From Gallionella sp. (GTDB lineage Bacteria > Pseudomonadota > Gammaproteobacteria > Burkholderiales > Gallionellaceae): 41,456 nucleotides of DNA. This document shows positions 9,705 through 18,455 of this stretch, piece after piece (position 1 is the first letter of the stretch; the number at the start of each line of letters is the position of its first letter). The stretch lies in NCBI GenBank assembly GCA_022340615.1, contig JAJDNO010000074.1, forward strand, positions 1-41,456. The letters run 5' to 3'. Under the pieces are notes generated by a model. It did no database searches, had not been told where the DNA came from, and saw only the letters and a program-made list of their open reading frames with translations. The position numbers and the translations under genes were made by a program.

Positions 9705-10805
9705 TTATGCGGTTATATCACTGTGTTCGGCATAACCGACCACCTCCAGCCCGAATCCGGTCATGCTCGGCATCTTGTGCGGGGTGGCCAGCAGGCGCAT
9801 CCTGCCGACATTGAGATCGCGCAAAATCTGCGCACCGATGCCGTAGCTGCGCGGGTCCCACTGCGCAGTATGCGGCGTATCCAGCGTCGCGCGAGCGCGC
9901 AGATCGTTTGGCGTTTCGCCGCGGTGCAGCATCACCAGCACGCCGGCGGGCGCCTGCGCAATTTTCTGCATCGCACGATTCACGCTGATCGAATGCGCAT
10001 GGTCTGTCTGTTCAAGGAAATCCATAACCGAAAGCGGTTCGTGCACGCGCACCAGCGTCTCGGCATCGCGGCTTATGCTGCCTTTCACCAGCGCCAGATG
10101 GGTTCGCTGCGTGGTCTTGTCCACATAGGTCGCGAGCTCGAATTCGCCGTAGGCCGTCTGCACCTTGCGCAGCGCCACGCGCTCGACCAGCTTCTCGTGC
10201 TGGCTGCGATGCTCGATCAGATCGGCGATCGTGCCTATCTTGAGCCCGTGCTGTCTGGCGTATGCAATCAGATCCGGCAGACGCGCCATCTCGCCATCGT
10301 CCTTCAGTATCTCGCAGATCACGGCAGCCGGTGTCAGCCCGGCCAGCTGTGCCAGGTCGCACCCAGCTTCGGTATGGCCGGCGCGCACCAGCACGCCGCC
10401 GTTCTGCGCGCGCAGCGGGAAAATATGGCCGGGCTGCACGATGTCCGAGGGCATGGCATCTTTTGCGGCGGCAGCCAGGATCGTGCGTGAGCGATCGGCC
10501 GCCGAGATACCGGTGGTCACCCCGCTCGCGGCTTCGATCGACAGCGTGAAATTGGTCGCCAGCGGCAAGCCGTTTTCGCGGACCATCAACGGCAGATTGA
10601 GCTGTTTGCAGTGGTCTTCGGTCAGCGTCAGGCAGATCAGCCCGCGGCCGTGCTTGGCCATGAAGTTGATCTTGTCAGGCGTCGTGAATTCGGCGGCGAA
10701 TACCAGGTCGCCTTCGTTTTCGCGGTCTTCTTCGTCGACCAGAACCACCATACGCCCGGTGCGAATTTCGGCGATGATGTCCTGTATCGGTGAAATATCT
10801 GTCAT
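9705..10805 (-). CDS. ribBA: Dihydroxybutanone-phosphate synthase with degenerate GTP cyclohydrolase II-like domain
   Basis: The N-terminal half (about residues 1-200) is a complete RibB making 3,4-dihydroxy-2-butanone-4-phosphate from ribulose-5-P. It shows [11 protein letters not shown], the HGRGLICL block and [12 protein letters not shown]. The C-terminal half aligns with RibA, but the zinc-binding stretch that should carry three cysteines (after the VRVHE-type strand) reads [18 protein letters not shown] and has none. Later RibA blocks ([24 protein letters not shown]) are partly kept. GTP cyclohydrolase II activity is therefore unlikely and a separate ribA is expected elsewhere. Start at 10805 is backed by GAGGA 6 nt upstream. 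Confidence 0.94.
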   Translation of the reverse strand: MTDISPIQDIIAEIRTGRMVVLVDEEDRENEGDLVFAAEFTTPDKINFMAKHGRGLICLTLTEDHCKQLNLPLMVRENGLPLATNFTLSIEAASGVTTGISAADRSRTILAAAAKDAMPSDIVQPGHIFPLRAQNGGVLVRAGHTEAGCDLAQLAGLTPAAVICEILKDDGEMARLPDLIAYARQHGLKIGTIADLIEHRSQHEKLVERVALRKVQTAYGEFELATYVDKTTQRTHLALVKGSISRDAETLVRVHEPLSVMDFLEQTDHAHSISVNRAMQKIAQAPAGVLVMLHRGETPNDLRARATLDTPHTAQWDPRSYGIGAQILRDLNVGRMRLLATPHKMPSMTGFGLEVVGYAEHSDITA

Positions 10806-10841
10806 GCTTTTCCTCAAAAATTGTCGGGCTTGCGCGGTAGG

Positions 10842-10875
10842 TTCACTATGCGCGGCTCCAGGGCTTATGATTCTA
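10842..10875. promoter_or_regulatory. Overlapping divergent -10 elements between ribBA and the DUF3175 gene
   Basis: On the + strand TTCACT (10842-10847), an 18-nt spacer and TATGAT (10866-10871) point to the DUF3175 gene. On the - strand TAGAAT (complement of 10870-10875) points to ribBA, giving a leader of about 55-60 nt. The two -10 boxes share two bases. No -35 is clear on the - strand. Confidence 0.4.
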
Positions 10876-10926
10876 CCATCTCGGCATTCGCGGCCGCTGG
10901 TCTAAACATGCATGGGAGCAGGCGAA

Positions 10927-11217
10927 ATGGCACAGCAAGCACCCGCATCCGGCAACTGGTCCGCCAGGGTAACGCGCGAAAGTTCCGCGCTCGACCTGGA
11001 AACAGGCGTGTTCACGTGGCAGGACCCGCTGAAGATCGCACAATCGCTGAAGCGGTCGGCGGACGCGAGCACGCGCCGCAAATCGCCGCCGTTCCGCTCC
11101 GCGATGTCGATGCTGGTGTTCTACATCAACCGCGCCGGCAAAAACCTCGATGAAAACCAGCGGCGCATACTCGAACAGGCCAAGGCTGAACTGCGCACTT
11201 TGTACCGCAAGGACTGA
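10927..11217 (+). CDS. DUF3175 family protein
   Basis: Small basic protein of 96 residues, function unknown. It matches the DUF3175 pattern as I know it: short N-terminal W-x-x-RVT motif, SALDLETGVFTW, a basic SADASTRRKS stretch, then FRSAMSMLVFYINRAGKNL and a charged C-terminal helix. Start at 10927 is chosen for the GGAG 8 nt upstream; an ATG at 10912 would add five residues. It stands alone on the + strand between two riboflavin operons read the other way, so position gives no functional hint. Confidence 0.82.
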   Translation: MAQQAPASGNWSARVTRESSALDLETGVFTWQDPLKIAQSLKRSADASTRRKSPPFRSAMSMLVFYINRAGKNLDENQRRILEQAKAELRTLYRKD

Positions 11218-11273
11218 AGCCGTCTGCTGCAGGCTAAGGATTGATAGAGATCAGTTCACTGCCAGGCACGGAT

Positions 11274-11885
11274 TCAGTGCTGCGGAGCCGACAGCATGCG
11301 CTCCACATAGCGCGCGATCAGGTCGACTTCGAGGTTGACCAGGCTGCCCTCTTTCAGTATTTTCAGGTTGGTCATCGCCAGCGTGTGCGGAATCAGGTTG
11401 AGGCTGAACTCGCAGGCGCCTGATGGATCATCATGCACCTGATTGACGGTCAGGCTGACGCCGTTGATCGTGATCGAACCCTTGGTTGCGATGTATTTTG
11501 CCAATGCCTGCGGCGCGCGTATGTCCAGTTTCCAGCTTTCGCCCAGGTCGGAAAATCCGGTCACTTCGCCGACGCCGTCGACATGTCCGCTGACCAGGTG
11601 GCCGCCCAGCCTGTCGGCAAGGCGCAATGCCTTTTCCAGATTGACCGGCGCGCCGATCGCTTCCAGCCCTTCGGTGCAATTCAGGGTTTCGCGCGAAACA
11701 TCGACGATAAAACGGTCGGTGGTATGTTCGATCACGGTCAGGCATACGCCGTTCACCGCGATGCTGTCGCCGGTATGCACGTCGTCCAGATCCAGCGCGC
11801 TGGTTGCGATTACCAGCCGCAATCCGCCGTCGCGGTCGGTCGATTCGGTGATGCTGCCTATATCTGCAATGATCCCGCTAAACAT
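11274..11885 (-). CDS. ribE: Riboflavin synthase alpha chain
   Basis: Dismutation of two 6,7-dimethyl-8-ribityllumazine molecules gives riboflavin and the RibH substrate pyrimidine. 203 residues in two tandem lumazine-binding barrels: MFSGIIADIGSI...VNGVCLTV, then GGHLVSGHVDGVGEV...INGVSLTVN. The start overlaps the ribD stop by 8 bp. It converges with the DUF3175 gene across a 56-bp gap without an evident terminator. Confidence 0.97.
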   Translation of the reverse strand: MFSGIIADIGSITESTDRDGGLRLVIATSALDLDDVHTGDSIAVNGVCLTVIEHTTDRFIVDVSRETLNCTEGLEAIGAPVNLEKALRLADRLGGHLVSGHVDGVGEVTGFSDLGESWKLDIRAPQALAKYIATKGSITINGVSLTVNQVHDDPSGACEFSLNLIPHTLAMTNLKILKEGSLVNLEVDLIARYVERMLSAPQH

Positions 11886-12957
11886 GTTCCACCTTTACCG
11901 TGATGCGCAAATCGTTGCCGACTTGCCGCACATCCTGCCATTTCAGTTCGATGCGCTGATCCAGCGCGGTCAGTTCGCCGAGCTGCGCCATCCCGCGGGC
12001 ACTGTCGCCCAGCAGTTGCGGCGCAACATACAGCAGCAATTCATCCACCAGCCCCGCGCGCAACATTGCGCCGTTCAGTGTTCTGCCCGCCTCCAGCAGC
12101 ACTTCGTTGCAGCCGCGCTGTGCAAGATCGCGCAGCATTGCCGGCAGGTCGACCTGGTTCCTTTCGTCCGCCAGCATGTGTACCGTAGCACCTGCCTTTT
12201 CCAGCGACGCAATTTTTTCCGGGTCGCGCTGCGCAGCGTAAATCAGCACGTTGCCTTCTTCAAGCATGCGCGCGGTTGCAGGCATGCGCAGTCTGCTGTC
12301 CAGTACCACGCGCAACGGCTGCCGTTCGGTTCCGATATCGCGCACATTCAAGCGCGCATCGTCCGCCAGCACGGTGCCGATACCGGTCAGCACCGCACAG
12401 GAGCGCGCGCGCCAGTGCTGCACATCCTGCCTTGCCGCAGCGCCGGTGATCCACTTGCTGGCGCCGTTCGCGAGCGCTGTACGGCCGTCCAGGCTGATCG
12501 CGATCTTGCTGCGCAGCCAGGGCGTGCCGCGCGACATGCGCGCGAAGAATCCCCGATTCAGTTCAGTTGCGCCGGCTTCCATCAGACCGATGTCGACCGC
12601 GATGCCGGCGGCACGCAACTTCGCGATGCCGGCGCCGGCAACCGCCGGATTCGGATCCTGAACCGCCACGACCACGCGCGCGATGCCGGCCGCAATCAGC
12701 GCATCGGCGCAGGGCGGCGTCCTGCCGTGATGGCTGCACGGCTCAAGGGTTACGTAAGCAGTTGCATTGCGCGCCGCATCACCCGCCTCGCGCAGCGCAA
12801 GGACTTCGGCATGAGGCTCCCCGGCGCGCCGATGCCAGCCGCTGCCAACGCACTGCCCATCCGCAACCAGCACACAGCCGACCCGCGGATTGGGGCTGGT
12901 TCCGTACAGCCCCAGTTCGGCCAGCCTCAGTGCCTGCGCCATCCAGCGGCTGTCCAT
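11878..12957 (-). CDS. ribD: Bifunctional diaminohydroxyphosphoribosylaminopyrimidine deaminase/reductase
   Basis: Second and third steps of the pyrimidine branch of riboflavin synthesis. N-terminal deaminase zinc motifs are GEPHAEVLAL (His, catalytic Glu) and TLEPCSHHGRTPPC (two Cys). The C-terminal reductase begins near LRSKIAISLDGRTAL with the substrate-binding SKWITG and the late GCNEVLLEAGRTLNGA block. 359 residues from the ATG at 12957 (MDSRWMAQAL), the normal length; codons further upstream run into nrdR and are not used. The Shine-Dalgarno is weak, so the exact start is uncertain. Confidence 0.95.
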   Translation of the reverse strand: MDSRWMAQALRLAELGLYGTSPNPRVGCVLVADGQCVGSGWHRRAGEPHAEVLALREAGDAARNATAYVTLEPCSHHGRTPPCADALIAAGIARVVVAVQDPNPAVAGAGIAKLRAAGIAVDIGLMEAGATELNRGFFARMSRGTPWLRSKIAISLDGRTALANGASKWITGAAARQDVQHWRARSCAVLTGIGTVLADDARLNVRDIGTERQPLRVVLDSRLRMPATARMLEEGNVLIYAAQRDPEKIASLEKAGATVHMLADERNQVDLPAMLRDLAQRGCNEVLLEAGRTLNGAMLRAGLVDELLLYVAPQLLGDSARGMAQLGELTALDQRIELKWQDVRQVGNDLRITVKVEHV

Positions 12958-12985
12958 CGAGCGGTCATCCGGCGCAGCGGGCACT

Positions 12986-13480
12986 TCAGGTCTTCTTCCT
13001 GGCGGCTTTGCTGGCGGCCTTGCGCGCCGGCGATTTGCGCACCGCTTCGACGGCTTCGGTAAAATCCCCGACATCCTGGAAGCTCTTGTACACCGACGCG
13101 AATCGAATATAGGCAACCTTGTCTAGCTTGAGCAATTCCTTCATCACCATTTCGCCGACCTGGCGAGAGCCGATCTCGCGTTCTCCAAGTGCGTGCAGTT
13201 TCTGAGTGACATTGTCGATCGCTGCATCGACGAGTTCGGCGGAGACGGGGCGCTTGTGCAATGCGCGCTTGAAACTGGTGCGCAACTTTTCCTCGTCGAA
13301 TTCGCTGCGCATCCCGTTCTGCTTGACGATTTGCGGCATGCGCAATTCGATCATCTCGTAGGTGGTGAAGCGCTTGTCGCAGCTCAGGCAGCGGCGGCGG
13401 CGGCGTATGCTGTCCCCGTCCTCGCTTTCGCGGGTATCAACGACCTGGGTGCGGTCTCCCTTGCAGAAAGGACATTTCAT
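12986..13480 (-). CDS. nrdR: Transcriptional repressor NrdR
   Basis: ATP/dATP-sensing zinc-ribbon repressor of ribonucleotide reductase operons. 164 residues. The zinc ribbon uses Cys3, Cys6 (CPFC) and Cys31, Cys34 (CLSC) around a basic RRRRR stretch. The ATP-cone follows from about residue 49 ([18 protein letters not shown]). A lysine/alanine-rich tail ([13 protein letters not shown]) ends the protein. It lies between glyA (about 99 bp upstream) and ribD (28 bp downstream), the common proteobacterial order. Confidence 0.97.
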   Translation of the reverse strand: MKCPFCKGDRTQVVDTRESEDGDSIRRRRRCLSCDKRFTTYEMIELRMPQIVKQNGMRSEFDEEKLRTSFKRALHKRPVSAELVDAAIDNVTQKLHALGEREIGSRQVGEMVMKELLKLDKVAYIRFASVYKSFQDVGDFTEAVEAVRKSPARKAASKAARKKT

Positions 13481-13579
13481 GACGAACAGCTGAAAGTTGA
13501 ATGGCTAAAGGAGCAAGATAAAGGCAGTACCGGTGCTGCGAAAAAGCTGAACGACAAATTGTGTCTTGCGGCTGACAAC

Positions 13580-14827
13580 TTATGCTCCGTACACCGGAAA
13601 CTGCGTGGTCAGCTTTTTGACTTCGCCGATCACGCGGTTGATCACAGCATCGTCGCTGGGCGCATCCAGCACGTCGGCGATCAGGTGTGCCAGTTTTTCT
13701 GCTTCCAGTTCCCTGAAACCGCGCGTGGTCATCGCCGGACTCCCGATGCGGATACCGCTGGTCACGAACGGCTTTTGCGGATCGTTGGGAATTGCGTTCT
13801 TGTTCACGGTGATATGCGCGCGTCCAAGCGCCGCTTCGGCTTCCTTGCCGGTGATCTGCTTTGACTGCAGGTCGACCAGGAAAACATGGCTGTCGGTGCG
13901 CCCGGATACGATGCGCAGGCCGCGCTCCTGCAGAACCTTGCCCATCACACGCGCATTTTCGACCACCTGGGTCTGGTAAACCTTGAATTCCTTGCTGGCC
14001 GCTTCCTTGAAGGCCACCGCCTTGGCTGCGATCACGTGCATCAGCGGGCCGCCCTGCAGCGCGGGGAATATTGCCGAGTTCAGCGCCTTTTCGTGCTCGG
14101 CATTCGCAAGGATCAGCCCGCCGCGCGGGCCGCGCAGGGTCTTGTGGGTGGTGGTCGTGACAAAATCCGCGATGCCGACCGGATTCGGGTAAATTCCCGC
14201 GGCGACCAGGCCGGCGTAATGCGCCATGTCGACGAACAGATACGCACCCACGCTGTCGGCGATCGCGCGGAAACGCTTCCAGTCGATCACCAGCGAGTAC
14301 GCAGATGCGCCTGCGACGATCATCCTGGGCTTGTGTTCCGTCGCCAGTGCCTGCACCTGGTCGTAGTCTATTCCTTCGCCGGCATTCAGGCCGTACTGGA
14401 CCGCGTGATAGAGCTTGCCGCTGATGTTTACCGCCGCACCGTGGGTCAGGTGGCCGCCATGCGCGAGCGACATGCCAAGGATGGTGTCGCCCGGTTTGAG
14501 CACCGACAGATACACCGCCTGGTTTGCCTGCGATCCTGAGTGGGGCTGGACATTCGCGTATTCCGCGCCGAACAGTGCCTTGGCGCGATCGATCGCCAGC
14601 TGTTCCACCACGTCCACATATTCGCAGCCGCCGTAGTAGCGCTTGCCGGGATAGCCTTCTGCATACTTGTTGGTGAGTTTGCTGCCTTGCGCTTCCATCA
14701 CCGCAGGGCTGGTGTAGTTTTCCGACGCGATTAGCTCGATGTGATCCTCCTGACGGCGGTTCTCATTCTGTATGGCAGCCCACAACTCGGAGTCGGTATG
14801 GGCAAGGGTGTTTTTGCTGGAGAACAT
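13580..14827 (-). CDS. glyA: Serine hydroxymethyltransferase
   Basis: PLP enzyme interconverting serine and glycine with transfer of a one-carbon unit to tetrahydrofolate. 415 residues, the standard bacterial length. Conserved blocks: [28 protein letters not shown], the cofactor lysine in [14 protein letters not shown] near residue 228, and [18 protein letters not shown] lies 9 nt before the ATG. First gene of the glyA-nrdR-ribD-ribE set. Confidence 0.98.
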   Translation of the reverse strand: MFSSKNTLAHTDSELWAAIQNENRRQEDHIELIASENYTSPAVMEAQGSKLTNKYAEGYPGKRYYGGCEYVDVVEQLAIDRAKALFGAEYANVQPHSGSQANQAVYLSVLKPGDTILGMSLAHGGHLTHGAAVNISGKLYHAVQYGLNAGEGIDYDQVQALATEHKPRMIVAGASAYSLVIDWKRFRAIADSVGAYLFVDMAHYAGLVAAGIYPNPVGIADFVTTTTHKTLRGPRGGLILANAEHEKALNSAIFPALQGGPLMHVIAAKAVAFKEAASKEFKVYQTQVVENARVMGKVLQERGLRIVSGRTDSHVFLVDLQSKQITGKEAEAALGRAHITVNKNAIPNDPQKPFVTSGIRIGSPAMTTRGFRELEAEKLAHLIADVLDAPSDDAVINRVIGEVKKLTTQFPVYGA

Positions 14828-14867
14828 GGCGCGATTCCTGAATTGTGAAAACGGGAAAGAGGCACGA

Positions 14868-14873
14868 ATTCTA
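14868..14873 (-). promoter_or_regulatory. glyA: Candidate -10 element for glyA
   Basis: TAGAAT on the - strand lies 41 bp before the glyA ATG and predicts a leader of about 34 nt. A -35 match is not obvious. The leader looks too short for a known riboswitch. Confidence 0.35.
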
Positions 14874-15016
14874 CCATGTTGCGCATGGAAACACGTCCAG
14901 ACCGGGTGGCAGACCGCCCCTCGACTGATTCCGGACCGTGCTTCTTGGTTACGACAATTTTGCGTTTCCAGCGCATATCTGACGCGAATGTTTGCGGCAA
15001 TTGGAATCGATTCAAA

Positions 15017-15045
15017 TTGTGCGGCCAGGCGCGTAGGGCTACAAT
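15017..15045 (+). promoter_or_regulatory. Sigma70-like promoter placing the start site on the yqgE ATG
   Basis: TTGTGC (15017-15022), a 17-nt spacer and TACAAT (15040-15045). Seven bases after the -10 is 15052, the A of the yqgE start codon, so the transcript may be leaderless. No good Shine-Dalgarno precedes the ATG. Confidence 0.5.
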
Positions 15046-15051
15046 GGCCGC

Positions 15052-15612
15052 ATGCCCGATTTCAATCTGACCCATCACTTTCTGATTGCCATGCCCGCCA
15101 TGCAGGAAGGCGTTTTTGCCGGCACGCTGACCTACATCTGCGAGCACAACGAGAACGGGGCGCTCGGAATCGTGATCAACCGTCCGATCAGTCTCACGAT
15201 GGGGGAGATGTTCGACCAGGTCAACATCGCGCTGGAGCAGCCTGATCTCGCCAAGATGCCGGTATATTTCGGCGGGCCTGTGCAAACCGAACGCGGGTTT
15301 GTGCTGCACGACACCCCTTCAAACTGGGAATCGACCCTGTGCATCAACGACAAGCTGGCGCTGACGACTTCCAAGGATATCCTCGAGGCGATGGGCAAGG
15401 GGCGTGGTCCGCGCAACGTGATCGTAACGCTGGGCTATGCGGGCTGGGATCAGGGGCAGCTGGAGCACGAGATTACCGAGAACATCTGGCTGACCGTGCC
15501 GGCTTCCGAGCACATCATGTTCGATTTGCCGGCCGAGGAACGCCTGCCGGCGGCGATGGCGCTGCTCGGGGTTGACTATTCGTCCCTTGTAGAAGATGCC
15601 GGGCATGCCTGA
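15052..15612 (+). CDS. YqgE/AlgH family protein (UPF0301)
   Basis: Cytoplasmic protein of 186 residues in the UPF0301 family; biochemical role unsettled (AlgH was linked to alginate regulation in Pseudomonas). Family signatures: [51 protein letters not shown] and [15 protein letters not shown]. It precedes ruvX, the common gene pairing. The start codon may be at the very 5' end of the mRNA. Confidence 0.95.
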   Translation: MPDFNLTHHFLIAMPAMQEGVFAGTLTYICEHNENGALGIVINRPISLTMGEMFDQVNIALEQPDLAKMPVYFGGPVQTERGFVLHDTPSNWESTLCINDKLALTTSKDILEAMGKGRGPRNVIVTLGYAGWDQGQLEHEITENIWLTVPASEHIMFDLPAEERLPAAMALLGVDYSSLVEDAGHA

Positions 15613-15642
15613 CCCGAAGTCCGGCGGCATCGCCATGCGCTG

Positions 15643-15656
15643 TTGTGCTCACACAA
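15643..15656. repeat. Short inverted repeat TTGTG-N4-CACAA
   Basis: A perfect 5-bp inverted repeat with a 4-nt gap lies between yqgE and ruvX. It could be a small operator or a weak stem. No T-run follows, so a terminator is unlikely. Confidence 0.3.
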
Positions 15657-15743
15657 TCCTGCTTGCATATATAGGATATGCGGCGCTGCGATTATGTTCG
15701 CACGCCTAGCCTGGCAACGCTGTCGAACTTCGGGAGCTGCTCT

Positions 15744-16190
15744 GTGAATGTGACAGAGCCAGCGGGGACTTTGCTGGCATTCGATTTCGGCACCCGGCGC
15801 ATCGGTATCGCCGTCGGCAACACCCTGTTGCGCCGTGCCCATCCGCTGGCCACCATCGCCGACGAAAAGAACGATGTGCGGTTTGCGGCAATCGCTGCAC
15901 TGGTGCAGGAATGGCAGCCCGGCGCGCTGGTGGTGGGACTGCCGAGCAATGCAGACGGCACGCCGCACGAGATGACCGCGCTGTGCCGCCGCTTTGCCAA
16001 CCGCCTCAAGGGGCGGTTTAATTTGCCGACGATACTGCTGGATGAGCGATATACTTCGCTTGCGGCGAGCGCGCAGCTGGACGAGGAGGGCATACACGGG
16101 ATGAAGCAGAAATCGCTGATCGACCAATATGCGGCACAGCAGATATTGCAGGCCTATTTTGATGAACCCGCAGCAGGAATACTGGCATGA
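15744..16190 (+). CDS. ruvX: Holliday junction resolvase-like protein RuvX/YqgF
   Basis: RNase H-fold nuclease of the YqgF family, implicated in 16S pre-rRNA 5' processing and proposed as an alternative Holliday junction resolvase. Motifs: [16 protein letters not shown] with the first catalytic Asp, [12 protein letters not shown], and [14 protein letters not shown] at 15744 is chosen because GGAG lies 7 nt upstream and it gives 148 residues, the family length. An upstream ATG at 15678 would add a non-conserved leader. Its end overlaps pyrB as ATGA. Confidence 0.93.
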   Translation: MNVTEPAGTLLAFDFGTRRIGIAVGNTLLRRAHPLATIADEKNDVRFAAIAALVQEWQPGALVVGLPSNADGTPHEMTALCRRFANRLKGRFNLPTILLDERYTSLAASAQLDEEGIHGMKQKSLIDQYAAQQILQAYFDEPAAGILA

Positions 16191-17143
16191 ACAATCCTCA
16201 ACTGAACAAGAACGGCGAACTCCAGCACCTGCTGTCCACCGAGGGGTTGCCGGCGGACATTCTCCGCGCGATTCTCGACAAAGCCACTACCTTCGTCGAT
16301 TTCAGCGACGGGTTCGAGATCAGGAATGCGCCGCTGTTGAAGGGCAAATCGGTGTTCAACGTGTTCTTCGAGAACAGCACCCGCACCCGCACCACTTTCG
16401 AAATCGCTGCCAAACGGCTGTCGGCGGATGTGGTTAACCTGAACATCGGTTCTTCCTCCACCAGCAAGGGCGAAACCCTGCTGGATACCGTGGATAACCT
16501 GTGCGCGATGCATGCCGACATGTTCGTGGTGCGCCACTCGCAAAGCGGTGCTGCGCATATCATCGCACGCCATGTTGCGCCGGAAATACATGTGATCAAT
16601 GCCGGCGACGGGCGGCACGCCCATCCTACGCAGGCGCTGCTGGACATGTTCACGGTCCGCCACTACAAGAAGGAATTTCACAATCTGCGCGTCGCGATCG
16701 TCGGCGACGTGCTGCACTCGCGCGTGGCAAGATCGCAGATCCATGCGCTGACTACGCTGGGCGTGCCCGAAGTGCGTGTGATCGCGCCGAAGACGCTGCT
16801 GCCGACCATGGTCGAAAATCTCGGCGTGCGGGTTTTCCACGACATGAACGAGGGGCTGAAGGACGTCGACGTGGTCATGATGCTGCGCCTGCAGAACGAG
16901 CGCATGCAGGGTGCCGCGCTGCCTTCCGCGCAGGAATACTTCAAATACTACGGCCTGACCGAAGAGAAGCTGGCGCACGCCCGACCCGATGCGATCGTGA
17001 TGCATCCCGGCCCGATGAACCGCGGCATCGAGATTGATTCCAGCGTGGCAGACGGGAAACATTCGGTGATCCTGCCTCAGGTGACCTTCGGCATTGCGGT
17101 GAGGATGGCGGTGATGAGTATGCTGGCGGGGGCGAAAGCATGA
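16187..17143 (+). CDS. pyrB: Aspartate carbamoyltransferase catalytic subunit
   Basis: Catalyses carbamoyl-phosphate plus aspartate to carbamoyl-aspartate, the committed step of pyrimidine synthesis. 318 residues. The carbamoyl-phosphate site is [13 protein letters not shown] (STRTRT at 64-69), then [26 protein letters not shown] and [13 protein letters not shown]. No pyrI follows. Instead an inactive dihydroorotase-like gene overlaps by 4 nt, the arrangement of class A ATCases such as in Pseudomonas, where that partner is structural. Confidence 0.97.
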   Translation: MNNPQLNKNGELQHLLSTEGLPADILRAILDKATTFVDFSDGFEIRNAPLLKGKSVFNVFFENSTRTRTTFEIAAKRLSADVVNLNIGSSSTSKGETLLDTVDNLCAMHADMFVVRHSQSGAAHIIARHVAPEIHVINAGDGRHAHPTQALLDMFTVRHYKKEFHNLRVAIVGDVLHSRVARSQIHALTTLGVPEVRVIAPKTLLPTMVENLGVRVFHDMNEGLKDVDVVMMLRLQNERMQGAALPSAQEYFKYYGLTEEKLAHARPDAIVMHPGPMNRGIEIDSSVADGKHSVILPQVTFGIAVRMAVMSMLAGAKA

Positions 17144-18414
17144 ATATTGAGATTACAAACGGCCGTCTGATCGACCCGAAGAACAGCATCGACGCTCGGC
17201 AGAATGTGTACATTGTTGACCGGCGCATCGCCGCGATCGGTGCATCCCCTCCGGGTTTTGTTGCCGATCAGACGATCGATGCCGGCGGACTGGTCGTGAT
17301 GCCGGGGCTGATGGATGTCGCGGCGCGTCTGCGCGAGCCCGGATACGAGTACAAGGCGACGCTGGAATCGGAGATGAACGCTGCTGTCGCGGGCGGGATC
17401 ACCAGCCTGGCCTGCCCGCCGGATACCGATCCGCCGCTCGATGAACCGGGTCTGGTGGAGATGCTGAAACGACGCGCACGGGCGCTGAACCAGGCGCGTC
17501 TGTTTCCGGTCGGCGCGCTGACCTACGGATTGAAGGGCGCGGAACTGACCGAAATGAACGAACTGACCGAGGCCGGATGCAAGGCGTTCAGTCAGGCGGA
17601 TGCGGCCCTGACCGATACCCGCGTGCTGCTGCGTGCGATGCAATACGCGGCGACGTTCGGCTACCGGGTCTGGCTGCGCCCGCAAGACAGCTACCTTGCC
17701 AAGAATGGCGTCGCGCATGACGGAGAAGTCGCAACCCGTCTCGGCCTGCCATCCATTCCGGTGATTGCGGAAACCATTGCACTGGCCACCGCGCTGCAAC
17801 TCGCGCGCGAGACCGGCGCGATCTTGCATATCTGCCGTGTATCCAGCGCTGCAGCTGTGGAGATGATACGTTTGGCAAAACAGGAAGGGCTCAAGGTAAG
17901 CTGCGATGTGTCGATGAATCATGTGCACCTGACCGAAATGGACATTGGGTATTTCGACGCGAATTGCCGACTGGCGCCGCCGCTGCGAAGTGCGGCAGAC
18001 AGGGCGGCGCTGCGTGCCGGGCTGCTCGATGGCACGATAGATGCGATCTGTTCCAACCATTCTCCGGTAGACGATGACGCCAAACAGCTGCCGTTTGCAG
18101 AAGCGGAGGCAGGTGCGACGGGACTGGAACTGCTGCTGCCGCTGGTGCTCAAATGGGCCGAGCAGGAAAAAGTCCCGCTGCTTGACGCGCTGGCGCACGT
18201 CACGATCAATCCCGCGCTGCTGCTCGGCCAGAAAATGGGCCATCTGTCGGTCGGTGCCCACGCGGATATCTGCATATTCGATGCGAATGCTGCATGGAAG
18301 GTCGCGCCCGCCGCACTGAGAAGCCAGGGCAAGAATACGCCGTTCAACGGCTACGAGATGCAGGGACGGGTGTGCTACACGCTGCTCGACGGACAGATCG
18401 TGTTTCAGCAATAA
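17140..18414 (+). CDS. pyrC': Dihydroorotase-like protein lacking metal ligands (PyrC'/PyrX type)
   Basis: Amidohydrolase-fold protein of 424 residues aligned with class I dihydroorotase, but catalytic positions are changed. The Asp-x-His-x-His site reads D59-V-A61-A-R63-LREPG, so both histidines are gone. HVST is R233-VSS, and the catalytic Asp of SDHAP is Asn306 (CSNHSP). By analogy with Pseudomonas pyrC', it probably supports the PyrB dodecamer rather than making dihydroorotate; a functional pyrC should exist elsewhere. It overlaps pyrB by ATGA. Confidence 0.93.
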   Translation: MNIEITNGRLIDPKNSIDARQNVYIVDRRIAAIGASPPGFVADQTIDAGGLVVMPGLMDVAARLREPGYEYKATLESEMNAAVAGGITSLACPPDTDPPLDEPGLVEMLKRRARALNQARLFPVGALTYGLKGAELTEMNELTEAGCKAFSQADAALTDTRVLLRAMQYAATFGYRVWLRPQDSYLAKNGVAHDGEVATRLGLPSIPVIAETIALATALQLARETGAILHICRVSSAAAVEMIRLAKQEGLKVSCDVSMNHVHLTEMDIGYFDANCRLAPPLRSAADRAALRAGLLDGTIDAICSNHSPVDDDAKQLPFAEAEAGATGLELLLPLVLKWAEQEKVPLLDALAHVTINPALLLGQKMGHLSVGAHADICIFDANAAWKVAPAALRSQGKNTPFNGYEMQGRVCYTLLDGQIVFQQ

Positions 18415-18455
18415 TATTCGTCCCCAGCTGCAGATTTCAGTTTTTTCGGAATGAT

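Noticed and set aside
10806-10926. FMN riboswitch upstream of ribBA
   Set aside because: The leader predicted from the -10 is only about 60 nt and the conserved RFN sequence blocks are not present.
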